Part shown: piece by piece, positions 23,803 to 31,271 of the stretch
Layout of the letters: each line of letters starts with the position of its first letter
Position numbering within the stretch: position 1 is the first letter of the stretch
Assembly: GCA_900299325.1 (NCBI GenBank)
Contig: OMJK01000122.1
Coordinates: 1-32,328 of the forward strand
Direction: 5' to 3'
From: Nitrospiraceae bacterium
Lineage (GTDB): Bacteria > Nitrospirota > Nitrospiria > Nitrospirales > Nitrospiraceae
Length of the DNA: 32,328 bases
Made by a program: the position numbers and the translations under genes
The notes under the pieces: model-generated
Told to the model about the DNA's origin: nothing
Seen by the model: the letters and a program-made list of their open reading frames with translations, nothing else
Database searches by the model: none

Positions 23803-24714
23803 ATGAAACAGATCCTCTCAACAATCAGCATGGTCACACTGTTGCTCGCTTCCACAAGTTACGCCGGTTCCGTCTCGGACAAACAAGGGCTCACGCTCGA
23901 CGGAGCGAAGAAAGTCATCGCCGCCACCGTGGCGGAAGCCAAGCGCGTCAATGCACCAGGCGGGTCCATTGCCGTGGTGGATGATGGCGGAAACCTATTG
24001 GCACTCGAACGGCTAGATGGCTCCTTCGCCGCCAGCGCGAACATCTCCATCGGCAAGGCGCGAACGTCGGCCCTGTTCAAAAAGCCGACAAAAGTCTTCG
24101 AAGATGTCATCAAAGGCGGGCGCACGTCGATGGTGACGCTCGGTGGTGACCTCCAGAACTTCACGCCCTTGCAAGGCGGGATTCCGCTGGAATGGGAAGG
24201 GAAGGTTGTCGGGGCGATCGGTGTCAGCGGGGCGGCCAGTGCGCAGCAGGATGAAGAACTCGCTATTGTCGGGGCAAAGGCATTGGACAGCATGGAAATG
24301 GCGGGGATGGTGAACGGCCATAGTCCGCTCCCGGTGACGTACATCGAGAACCAGAAAGTCGCAGCCTCGTTTGCGAAAGGGGCGGTGCTCGTCGGCGAAG
24401 ATGAAAACATGATGCACGCCTCGCATAATTATATGGTGCATGCGAGCCACCGGGACAAGCCGGGCGTGGTCGAGATTCACGAATTCGACACGGACATTGT
24501 CTATGTCTTGAAAGGTTCTGCTCAATTGATTACAGGAGGCACACCGGTCGGGACAAAGACGATTGCGCCGCATGAGTTTCGCGCACCGACGGTCACCGGC
24601 GGTGAAACGCGCACGCTCGTGCCGGGCGATGTCGTCATCATTCCGAATGGCGTGCCGCACTGGTTTAAAGAGGTCGAGGCCCCCTTCGACTACTACGTCG
24701 TCAAGGTAAGGTAA
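23803..24714 (+). CDS. Exported HbpS-like domain fused to a cupin
   Basis: A 303-residue protein: signal peptide (about 1-21, ending SYA), an HbpS/GlcG domain (about 27-200; LTLDGAKKVIAATVAEAK, IAVVDDGGNLLALERLD, GKVVGAIGVSG) and a C-terminal cupin (about 215-303; VEIHEFDTDIVYVLKG and PGDVVIIPNGVPHWF). The first half is a paralogue of the preceding gene. Cupin His/Glu residues could hold a metal, but the HxH part of the first cupin motif is only partly kept. The fusion suggests haem or small-ligand handling coupled to a metal-dependent site. AAGGAG precedes the ATG; the TAA overlaps the next ATG by one base. Confidence 0.85.
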   Translation: MKQILSTISMVTLLLASTSYAGSVSDKQGLTLDGAKKVIAATVAEAKRVNAPGGSIAVVDDGGNLLALERLDGSFAASANISIGKARTSALFKKPTKVFEDVIKGGRTSMVTLGGDLQNFTPLQGGIPLEWEGKVVGAIGVSGAASAQQDEELAIVGAKALDSMEMAGMVNGHSPLPVTYIENQKVAASFAKGAVLVGEDENMMHASHNYMVHASHRDKPGVVEIHEFDTDIVYVLKGSAQLITGGTPVGTKTIAPHEFRAPTVTGGETRTLVPGDVVIIPNGVPHWFKEVEAPFDYYVVKVR

Positions 24715-26342
24715 TGAAGAGTTGGGGAGTGCTGGTCACAGCGGCTCTGGTGCTGGTTGCACATCCAACCTATGCCCAAGTTACCGGCGATGCGCCGGGG
24801 GTGCGGCCGGATGCGATCGTCGATCTGAAGACCGATGAAGGGATCACGCTCATCAAAGGGCAGTGGCGGTACAGCAACGCCAAGGTCGTCGACGTCGATC
24901 ACCATGGTCCCGGTGTTGATCTCGCTCCGTCTGGGCCTCCCAATCGCACGCAGGACATCGATCTTCATGCCGGAGCGGCGGACTTCGACGACTCGAAGTG
25001 GGAGCAGCTCAAGCCGGTTCAGTTGGAAGAACGACGTTCCACGGGGCGTCTTTGCTTCAACTGGTATCGAATCACCGTCACGATTCCTGAAAAGATCGGC
25101 TCATTCGATCCGGCCGGCTCGACCGTCGTCTTCGAAATCGTCATTGACGACTATGCGGAGGTCTGGGTCGACGGAAAATTGCCGTTGGTGTTGGGCCAGC
25201 CTGGCGGGCAGCTGATCAAGGGCTTCAATGCGCCGAATCGCGTTGTCCTCACCAAGAACGCGAAACCAGGAAAGAAGATTCAGCTCGCGGTCTTCGGCAT
25301 CAACGGGCCGCTCTCGAATCCACCCGGCAACTTCATTTGGGTCCGCTCGGCCACGCTTGATTTTTACAAGAGCACTCGGATCGGCCCCACACAATTTGTG
25401 AAAACCGAGATCGTCAAAACCGATCCGGCTCTCGATGAACTTGTCACGCCAGGTACACAGCTTGAAAAACTCGCTGGTGGCTTTCTCTTCACCGAGGGAC
25501 CGGTGTGGGTCCCGGCCACCGCCAACAGTCCGGGGTATCTCCTCTTCAGCGACCCCAACGCCAATACCATCTATCGTTGGTCACCCGAAGGGCAGGTCTC
25601 CGTCTTTCGCACGAAGAGCGGCTACAGCGGATTCAACGTCGGCGAGTATCATCAGCCGGGGTCCAACGGCCTGACCCTCGACGCCAAAGGCCGGCTGACG
25701 ATCAATCAGCATGGCAACCGTCGCGTGATTCGTGTCGAACCCCGAGGCAACATTACCGTGCTGGCGGATCGTTATGACGGCCAGCGCCTCAACAGCCCCA
25801 ACGATCTCGTCTACCGCTCCGATGGTGCGCTCTATTTCACCGATCCGCCGTTCGGTCTGCCGAACGTGTTCGATGATCCACGCAAGGAGCTGCCGTACAG
25901 CGGCGTCTATTGCGTGAAGGACGGGCAGGTCAAGCTCGTCAGCACCGATCTGGATGCGCCGAACGGAATCGCGCTCTCGCCGGATGAGAAGGCGCTCTAT
26001 GTGAATAACTGGAACGATACGAAGAAGGTCATCCTCCGCTATGACGTGAATGCCGACTGCACGCTATCCAACGGCACACTCTTTTTCGATATGACGCATG
26101 CGCCTGGTGAAGACGCACTTGACGGCCTTAAAGTCGATCGCAAAGGGAACGTCTATTCGACGGGCCCAGGTGGGTTGTGGATTGTGTCTCCGGAAGGGAA
26201 GCAGCTTGGATTGATCAAGGGCACCGAAGATCCGCACAACATGGCCTCGGGCGACGACGACGGCAAGACGCTCTACATCACGGCGCTGACTGGCATTTAT
26301 CGGATCAAGATGAACATTGGGGGCGTGCGGCCCTCTTCTTAG
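24714..26342 (+). CDS. Exported SMP-30/gluconolactonase-like protein with N-terminal domain
   Basis: A 542-residue protein: signal peptide (about 1-21, ending TYA), an N-terminal beta-rich region of about 200 residues that resembles a galactose-binding-like fold (VVFEIVIDDYAEVWVDGK), and a C-terminal SMP-30-type beta-propeller. Propeller marks are Glu261 in FTEGPVW, the SPNDLV segment, YFTDPPFGLPNVFDDP and APNGIALSPDE, which supply the usual calcium/zinc ligands of lactonases. It is probably a periplasmic lactonase or esterase; the substrate is unknown. It begins by TAATG coupling to the cupin fusion and its stop overlaps that of oxyR by four bases. Confidence 0.85.
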   Translation: MKSWGVLVTAALVLVAHPTYAQVTGDAPGVRPDAIVDLKTDEGITLIKGQWRYSNAKVVDVDHHGPGVDLAPSGPPNRTQDIDLHAGAADFDDSKWEQLKPVQLEERRSTGRLCFNWYRITVTIPEKIGSFDPAGSTVVFEIVIDDYAEVWVDGKLPLVLGQPGGQLIKGFNAPNRVVLTKNAKPGKKIQLAVFGINGPLSNPPGNFIWVRSATLDFYKSTRIGPTQFVKTEIVKTDPALDELVTPGTQLEKLAGGFLFTEGPVWVPATANSPGYLLFSDPNANTIYRWSPEGQVSVFRTKSGYSGFNVGEYHQPGSNGLTLDAKGRLTINQHGNRRVIRVEPRGNITVLADRYDGQRLNSPNDLVYRSDGALYFTDPPFGLPNVFDDPRKELPYSGVYCVKDGQVKLVSTDLDAPNGIALSPDEKALYVNNWNDTKKVILRYDVNADCTLSNGTLFFDMTHAPGEDALDGLKVDRKGNVYSTGPGGLWIVSPEGKQLGLIKGTEDPHNMASGDDDGKTLYITALTGIYRIKMNIGGVRPSS

Positions 26343-27256
26343 TGTTCCTTGACCGCCAACATCGTCAATCCGGGAATCTTCAGTGCCTGCATGGCTTCGA
26401 CAATGGCATCGAGCGCTGCCGGCCTTGAAAATCCTTTGCGCCAGGCCAAGCCGATTTGCCGTTCAGGAACCGGATCGTGAAATGGAATGGTCGCCAGGCG
26501 CTTGTGCTGGTGTTTGGGAGACAGTGCGCTGCAGGGCAGGACGGTAATGCCGAGACCGGAAGCAACCATCTGCCGGATAGTTTCGAGCGAGTTGCCCTGC
26601 ACCCCTTCCCGGTCGGATTGGCTGATGTCGGGGCACTGCTCCAGCACGTGCCGCCGAAAACAATGGCCGGCATGGGGCAAGATCACTTTCTCGCGGCCGA
26701 GATCGTCGGTGTCGACGCGCTTCTTTTTCGACCACGGGTGGGTAATCGGGACGACGGCTTTGAATGGCTCGTCATAGAGCGGCCTCGTCAGCACGCCGGA
26801 TTCTTCATGGGGGAGGGCGATGACGATGGCGTCCAGTTTTCCGTGCAGCAGCATCCGGTTCAGATTCGCGGTCAGATTCTCTTCGATCTCCAACGGCATC
26901 GCCGGCGCCCGTTTATGCAGGAGCGGGATGAGGTCGGGCAGGATGTAGGGGCCGACGGTGGCGATCACGCCCAGCTTGAGCGGCCCGGCGAGCTGGTCTT
27001 TGCCCCGGGCCACAATCAGATTGATCTGCTCCACCTCCTCCAGTACGCGCTGCGCCTGCCGGACCACCTGCTCGCCGAGCGGTGTGAGCGTAATCTGGTT
27101 TTTCCGCCGCTCGAAGAGCGTCGCGCCTAAGTGCGCTTCCAGTTTTTGAATGGCCAGGCTCAACGCGGGTTGCGTGACGAAACAGCGGTCTGCCGCGCGG
27201 CCGAAATGGCGTTCCTGCGCAACCGTCACGATGTACCGCAATTCCGTCAGCGTCAT
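26339..27256 (-). CDS. oxyR: Hydrogen peroxide-sensing LysR-type regulator
   Basis: A 305-residue LysR-family activator. The N-terminal helix-turn-helix (about 1-60: LTELRYIVTVAQERHFGRAADRCFVTQPALS) is followed by an effector domain. Cys199 and Cys208 lie in GHCFRRHVLEQC, at the same numbers and spacing as the two redox cysteines of E. coli OxyR that form a disulfide with peroxide. AGGAGA lies eight bases before the ATG. It is divergent from a cytochrome c peroxidase gene across a gap holding an inverted repeat, so it probably controls that gene and itself. Confidence 0.94.
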   Translation of the reverse strand: MTLTELRYIVTVAQERHFGRAADRCFVTQPALSLAIQKLEAHLGATLFERRKNQITLTPLGEQVVRQAQRVLEEVEQINLIVARGKDQLAGPLKLGVIATVGPYILPDLIPLLHKRAPAMPLEIEENLTANLNRMLLHGKLDAIVIALPHEESGVLTRPLYDEPFKAVVPITHPWSKKKRVDTDDLGREKVILPHAGHCFRRHVLEQCPDISQSDREGVQGNSLETIRQMVASGLGITVLPCSALSPKHQHKRLATIPFHDPVPERQIGLAWRKGFSRPAALDAIVEAMQALKIPGLTMLAVKEH

Positions 27257-27268
27257 GGGGCGTTTCTC

Positions 27269-27308
27269 CTATTCGATAAGTACTATAAATCGAATAGATT
27301 AGAATTAT
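27269..27308. promoter_or_regulatory. Probable OxyR operator (LysR T-N11-A box)
   Basis: CTATTCGAT (27269-27277) and ATCGAATAG (27289-27297) form a perfect nine-base inverted repeat with an 11-base spacer, containing the LysR T-N11-A core. Read against the OxyR tetramer pattern (ATAG-N7-CTAT-N7-ATAG-N7-CTAT), the four blocks are TTCG, CTAT (27283-27286), ATAG (27294-27297) and TTAT (27305-27308), 13 of 16 matches. Confidence 0.75.
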
Positions 27309-27311
27309 CAA
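27282..27311 (-). promoter_or_regulatory. oxyR promoter
   Basis: On the minus strand TTGATA (complement of 27306-27311) and TATAGT (complement of 27282-27287) are 18 bases apart, a good sigma-70 match. The -10 element is in the centre of the inverted repeat, which would give negative autoregulation, as is common for LysR-type genes. Confidence 0.55.
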
Positions 27312-27312
27312 T

Positions 27313-27341
27313 TTGACTAATTGATCGGGTCCGGGTAGGTT
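27313..27341 (+). promoter_or_regulatory. Promoter of the cytochrome c peroxidase gene
   Basis: TTGACT (27313-27318) and a weak TAGGTT (27336-27341) are 17 bases apart. The inverted repeat ends a few bases before the -35, the usual place for activation by OxyR; the poor -10 fits an activator-dependent promoter. Confidence 0.45.
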
Positions 27342-27374
27342 TGCTCCAGGTTATTTAACGAAAGGAGCAACGCC

Positions 27375-28439
27375 ATGAACATCGTCGTCGCAATCGCAGG
27401 GACCATCGCGGTGGGACTCTCGGCCATCGGTCTCAACGGATGGGTACAGCCGGCGTTCGGCGCATCGGGCGCGAACCAGGCCAGGGGCTACCAACTGCCG
27501 CAACTCCAGGGACTTGAGGACCCGAACACCTTTGTGCCGGCGGATAATCCGCTCACCGCGCAGAAAGTCGAGTTGGGACGGCTTCTGTTCTTCGATAAAC
27601 GCCTGTCGAAGAACAATACCATTGCCTGCGCCAGTTGCCATCTGCCCGGAAAGGGATTCACTGATGGAAAGCCGGTGTCCACCGGCATCCACAATCTGAA
27701 AGGGGGCCGCAGCGCGCCGGCTTCGCTGAACCGCGTGTTCAGCAAGGCCCAGTTCTGGGACGGCCGGGCGGACACCCTTGAAGTGCAGTCCATCGGCCCC
27801 TTCGTGAGCCCGGTCGAGCATGGATTCGTCACGCATGACGAGATGGTTGCGAAGATGCGAAAAATTGCGGGCTATCGGACCCTGTTCAAGCAGGTGTTCG
27901 GCCGCGAGATCGTCATCGAAGACGTGGGCAACGCCATCGCCAGCTTTCAGCGGACGATTCTCTCCGGCAACAGCGCCATGGACCGGTTCGATGTGGGCGG
28001 CGAGGCCGCTGCGCTGACCGAGTCGGCGCAGCGCGGGCTGGAATTGTTCAGGGGGAAGGCCCGCTGCACGCGGTGCCACTCGGGGTTCAACTTCACCGAC
28101 GAGAAGTTTCACAACCTCGGCATCGGATGGGACACCAACACGGTCGACTTGGGCCGCTACATGGTGACGAAGAATCCCGAGGACATCGGCGCGTTCAAAA
28201 CGCCGACGTTGCGGGAGATCGCGCGCACGGCGCCGTACATGCACGACGGGCGGTTCAAGACGCTGGAGGAGGTCGTGGCGTTTTACAACCGGGGCGGTAT
28301 CAAGAATCCGCACCAGGACAACACGATCATCCCGTTGGAACTCACCGACCAGGAACAGCAGGACGTGGTGGCGTTGCTCCGCTCGCTCAACGGCGAAGGC
28401 TGGCAGCACGTCACGGCGCCAAAGTCGTTTCCCAAGTAA
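27375..28439 (+). CDS. Periplasmic di-haem cytochrome c peroxidase
   Basis: A 354-residue member of the CcpA/MauG family that reduces hydrogen peroxide to water with electrons from cytochrome c. A signal peptide (about 1-30, ending PAFG) precedes two haem c sites: CASCH (Cys85, Cys88, His89) and CTRCH (Cys231, Cys234, His235). The segments FVSPVEHGFVTHDEM and FKTPTLREIARTAPYMHDG are family hallmarks. AAAGGAG precedes the ATG. It is transcribed divergently from oxyR. True peroxidase is preferred over a MauG-like maturation role because of that context. Confidence 0.93.
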   Translation: MNIVVAIAGTIAVGLSAIGLNGWVQPAFGASGANQARGYQLPQLQGLEDPNTFVPADNPLTAQKVELGRLLFFDKRLSKNNTIACASCHLPGKGFTDGKPVSTGIHNLKGGRSAPASLNRVFSKAQFWDGRADTLEVQSIGPFVSPVEHGFVTHDEMVAKMRKIAGYRTLFKQVFGREIVIEDVGNAIASFQRTILSGNSAMDRFDVGGEAAALTESAQRGLELFRGKARCTRCHSGFNFTDEKFHNLGIGWDTNTVDLGRYMVTKNPEDIGAFKTPTLREIARTAPYMHDGRFKTLEEVVAFYNRGGIKNPHQDNTIIPLELTDQEQQDVVALLRSLNGEGWQHVTAPKSFPK

Positions 28440-28460
28440 GGGGTCGGGTTGTAAGGATCG

Positions 28461-28494
28461 GGAGCCCTCTCTGACTACCGTCAGGGAGGGCTCC
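28461..28494 (+). promoter_or_regulatory. Hairpin burying the ribosome binding site of the lactonase-like gene
   Basis: GGAGCCCTCTCTGAC (28461-28475) and GTCAGGGAGGGCTCC (28480-28494) pair over 15 positions with one G-T wobble around the loop TACC. The 3' arm contains the GGGAGGG that would serve the ATG at 28498. No T tract follows, so translation control or mRNA protection is more likely than intrinsic termination. Confidence 0.65.
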
Positions 28495-28497
28495 GCC

Positions 28498-29523
28498 ATG
28501 TTGGGTGTCCGTTGGTTTGTCTTTGCTGTCGCCACGGTCGCGTCGTGTCTTGTGTTTGCCGACAGGGCCTTGTCAGGACAGGCTTCGTCGGCCGTCCGGG
28601 CTGAGATTATCCGCCTCGATCCGCGCATCGACCGACTCGTTCCCAAAGATGCCACGCTCGAAAAAATCGCCGATGGGTTTACGTGGGTTGAAGGCCCGGT
28701 GTGGAGTAAGCAGGGCGGCTATCTCCTCTTTTCCGATATTCCCGCAAATGCCGTGTATCAATGGAAACCAGGCGAAGAGACCACAGTTTTTCTGAAGAAC
28801 AGCGGGTACAGCGGCGCCACACCGTTTGGCGGCAAGGAGCCGGGGTCGAACGGGCTCACCTTCGATGCCGACGGACACCTTGTCCTCTGCCGGCATGGCG
28901 ATCGGCAAATCGGACGTCTCGACAGCGACGGCGTTATCCGTGTGGTCGCCGACCGCTACGATGGGTACAGAATCAACAGCCCGAACGATCTCGTGTTCAC
29001 ATCCAACGGCGATCTGTATTTCACCGATCCGCCGTTCGGGCTTCCCAACGTGTTCGACGATCCGCAGAAGGCTCCAGTGCAGGGCGTGTACCGGGTTGGG
29101 AAAGACGGTACGGTCACGCGCCTGATTGCCGACATCAAGGCCCCGAACGGCATCGCCTTTTCCCCTGACGAAAAGACGCTGTATGTGTCCGATGTCGATC
29201 CGAAACGTGCCGCCTGGCTGGCGTATGACGTCAAAGCCGACGGGACGGTGGCCAATGGCCGGGTGTTCTTCGATGCCACGCGCTGGCGCAAAGATCCCTT
29301 CTTCGGGCCTGACGGGTTCAAGGTCGATCAGCAGGGCAATCTGTTCGGAGCGCGTCCAGGCGGCATCAGCATCATTGCGCCGGACGGGACGCTGCTCGGC
29401 GCCATCGAAACCGGTCAACCGACGTCCAACGTGGCCTGGGGCGAGGATGGCCGGACCCTGTTCGTAACAGGCGGGAGTGCTGTGTACCGGATCAGGCTTA
29501 CGACGACAGGTGCCGGCTACTAA
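28498..29523 (+). CDS. Exported SMP-30/gluconolactonase-like protein
   Basis: A 341-residue protein: signal peptide (about 1-27), then an SMP-30-type propeller with Glu65 in WVEGPVW, SPNDLVF, YFTDPPFGLPNVFDDP, APNGIAFSPDEKTLYV and a late GPDGFKVDQQGNLF. It is a shorter paralogue of the 542-residue protein upstream and lacks its N-terminal domain. It probably hydrolyses a lactone or related ester in the periplasm; the substrate is unknown. It starts 58 bases after the peroxidase gene, with its ribosome binding site inside a strong hairpin. Confidence 0.86.
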   Translation: MLGVRWFVFAVATVASCLVFADRALSGQASSAVRAEIIRLDPRIDRLVPKDATLEKIADGFTWVEGPVWSKQGGYLLFSDIPANAVYQWKPGEETTVFLKNSGYSGATPFGGKEPGSNGLTFDADGHLVLCRHGDRQIGRLDSDGVIRVVADRYDGYRINSPNDLVFTSNGDLYFTDPPFGLPNVFDDPQKAPVQGVYRVGKDGTVTRLIADIKAPNGIAFSPDEKTLYVSDVDPKRAAWLAYDVKADGTVANGRVFFDATRWRKDPFFGPDGFKVDQQGNLFGARPGGISIIAPDGTLLGAIETGQPTSNVAWGEDGRTLFVTGGSAVYRIRLTTTGAGY

Positions 29524-29534
29524 GCGGCTCGCGG

Positions 29535-30179
29535 CTACTGCGTGCCCGGGACCGATTTGCGGTTGGCCGTGCCCTGCAGATCCATGTCGAACATAACCGG
29601 GCCATTCGTATTTTTCGGATCGAGCCGGACCGGCATGCGGTCGACCATCAGCTTCACCAGCGGCACAGCGGCGATGAACGGCGCCTTTTCGGAAGGATTG
29701 GAATAGAGTGCGATGCGGATATGATGCGGCCGGTTGGCCGGCGTCACCTGCGGAATGAGGTCTTTCGCGATGAATCCGACGAGCAACCCGCTGCCGTCGG
29801 CCAGCTTGTGGATCTCGTACGCGTTGGCGGTCGACGGAGCCCGTTCCAGTCCGAGATCGGGGCTCTGCGTGACCAAGGCCATGCCCAGCTGCTGCGGGGC
29901 GATGAATCCGTAGCTGCCCGTGGGGGCCGACGAGAATCGTGCACTGGCTGTAGATAATTCCGTCACACCGTTCTTTGTCCGGAGCTGTTTTCGCAAATCC
30001 TGCTCACTGCCGGCCGATTCGATCGCCACGGCCGTCGGCGCGGATTTCTGAACGGGCAAGACTTCCGTTTTGCCGCCCGGGGCCGCCTGCAGTGCAAGGG
30101 GACCGGTGAGCAGGGCAAGGCCGGCGATAGCGAGGCCGACCGCCCGTCCGAAGAGATAGCCTGTCGCTGAACGTGTCAT
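29535..30179 (-). CDS. Exported protein of unknown function
   Basis: A 214-residue protein with a signal peptide (about 1-33: FGRAVGLAIAGLALLTGPLALQA). The mature part is alternating charged and hydrophobic with segments YGFIAPQQLGMALVTQ, SGLLVGFIAKDLIPQVT and HHIRIALYSN that suggest a beta-rich fold. I do not recognise the family. The ATG at 30177-30179 overlaps the stop of the upstream gene by ATGA; the longer upstream frame shadows that gene. It is convergent with the lactonase-like gene, 11 bases apart. Confidence 0.72.
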   Translation of the reverse strand: MTRSATGYLFGRAVGLAIAGLALLTGPLALQAAPGGKTEVLPVQKSAPTAVAIESAGSEQDLRKQLRTKNGVTELSTASARFSSAPTGSYGFIAPQQLGMALVTQSPDLGLERAPSTANAYEIHKLADGSGLLVGFIAKDLIPQVTPANRPHHIRIALYSNPSEKAPFIAAVPLVKLMVDRMPVRLDPKNTNGPVMFDMDLQGTANRKSVPGTQ

Positions 30180-30736
30180 GCGCGCTCCATCTGTTCCTGT
30201 GTCGAGGCGGTCTGCAGCAGCTTCCATCGTTCCCACAGCGAGGGGTTCGGTTCCGTGCGGTCCGGGTTCGCCAGGTCCACCTGAATAGTGTAGAGCGGCG
30301 AAGCCCCGTGTTTCTGTTGGGAGACCGGATACCAACATTCGTACAGCAGGCCCCACCGGTCCCGATAGCGCAGGCGGAGGTAGCCGTTGCTCATCGGTTT
30401 GGTGCGGATCGGCGCCTCGGGCCCCAGCACAATGGCGATCGTTTGTTTCGGGGTTCGCGAGTTGCGCGGATAGATATGATTGACCGCAAAGCTGCCATCC
30501 CAGCCGCCCAGTTGCAGGAGGCAATCGTAGGCCACGCCGCCGCCGATATTGTCCAATTCGGGGGCGAGGGTCAACGTGTCGCCCGACGTCATGGCCGACA
30601 GATTGGTCACGCGGAGAGACGGCTGCTGGGCGCGAAAGTCGCTCTGCGTGCGGGCTTCAAACCGATACAACAGCACCAGGCCGGCCACGCCGGCCAGGAG
30701 TAACGCCGAGAGTTCAAGCCAGATTGACCAATCCAT
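30176..30736 (-). CDS. Membrane-anchored protein of unknown function
   Basis: A 186-residue protein if it starts at the ATG at 30736. One membrane helix (about residues 6-24, IWLELSALLLAGVAGLVLLY) is followed by a probably extracytoplasmic domain rich in beta segments (DTLTLAPELDNIGGGVAYDCLLQLGGW, GYLRLRYRDRWGLLYECWYPV) with two Cys. I do not recognise it. An in-frame GTG at 30799 would add 21 residues; neither start has a good ribosome binding site, so the start is uncertain. It is translationally coupled to the next gene. Confidence 0.65.
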   Translation of the reverse strand: MDWSIWLELSALLLAGVAGLVLLYRFEARTQSDFRAQQPSLRVTNLSAMTSGDTLTLAPELDNIGGGVAYDCLLQLGGWDGSFAVNHIYPRNSRTPKQTIAIVLGPEAPIRTKPMSNGYLRLRYRDRWGLLYECWYPVSQQKHGASPLYTIQVDLANPDRTEPNPSLWERWKLLQTASTQEQMERA

Positions 30737-30836
30737 AGATCCGGTGCCCGTGCGATTGAGTGACGATCCGAAACGGGGAGAGGCTACGGCCTCGCGCACG
30801 AAGAGTCAACTGGCAATGAGGGGACGCGGGGCGGGG

Positions 30837-31097
30837 TTACGGTGTCTGCGGCGGGGCCTCGGTTTTCTGCTCGCGTTTTTCGCGCTCGACCCGGCACTCG
30901 CCGTCACTGCAGGTTTTCAGTTGCTCGTCCCGCCGGTCTTCGCAAGTGGTCTTGTCGTCCACGCTGATCGCGCTATCCAGGCAGGACTTCAGCGCCTCTT
31001 CGGCGCTCCGGAAACAGTCCGAGCAGGGCGATCCGGCATAGGCCAGCGCAGCCAGCAATAACAAGCAGGGGAGCGCAAGAATCAGGCGAATCGTCAT
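30837..31097 (-). CDS. Small cysteine-rich exported protein
   Basis: An 86-residue protein: signal peptide (about 1-21, LILALPCLLLLAALAYA), then a 65-residue mature chain with six cysteines (CSDC near the start, then four singles spaced through a helical, charged segment) and a Glu/Lys/Pro-rich tail. The spacing of the last four Cys suggests two disulfide-linked helices, as in a helical hairpin. The ATG at 31097 was chosen because GGAGA lies five bases before it; an upstream ATG at 31160 lacks a ribosome binding site and would bury the signal. The family is unknown. Confidence 0.7.
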   Translation of the reverse strand: MTIRLILALPCLLLLAALAYAGSPCSDCFRSAEEALKSCLDSAISVDDKTTCEDRRDEQLKTCSDGECRVEREKREQKTEAPPQTP

Positions 31098-31210
31098 GCG
31101 TATCTCCGTGTCGGGGTTCATACCGGCGCCAGTGTGAAATGAGGGATGTGCGAAAGTCAACGCCGGTCGTCAGGACCCACAGCATTTGAAAACTCGAAAA
31201 CTCGTGAACT

Positions 31211-31255
31211 CAAAAACGACAATCGGGGTACCGCTTCATAGCGATACCCCGATTG
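31211..31255 (-). terminator. Intrinsic terminator of the gene at 31272
   Basis: On the minus strand CAATCGGGGTA pairs with TACCCCGATTG over 11 bases, and the interior CGCT-ATGA-AGCG extends the stem; a GTTTTTG run follows (A tract at 31212-31216). It lies 16 bases beyond the stop. Confidence 0.85.
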
Positions 31256-31271
31256 GAGCGATGCGAGAGGA

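Noticed and set aside
28461-28494. Intrinsic terminator after the peroxidase gene
   Set aside because: The stem is strong but no T run follows on the plus strand; the sequence goes directly into GCC and the start codon.
27351-28655. 434-residue minus-strand frame over the peroxidase gene
   Set aside because: The plus strand has two CxxCH haem sites and a signal peptide; the antisense product has no features.
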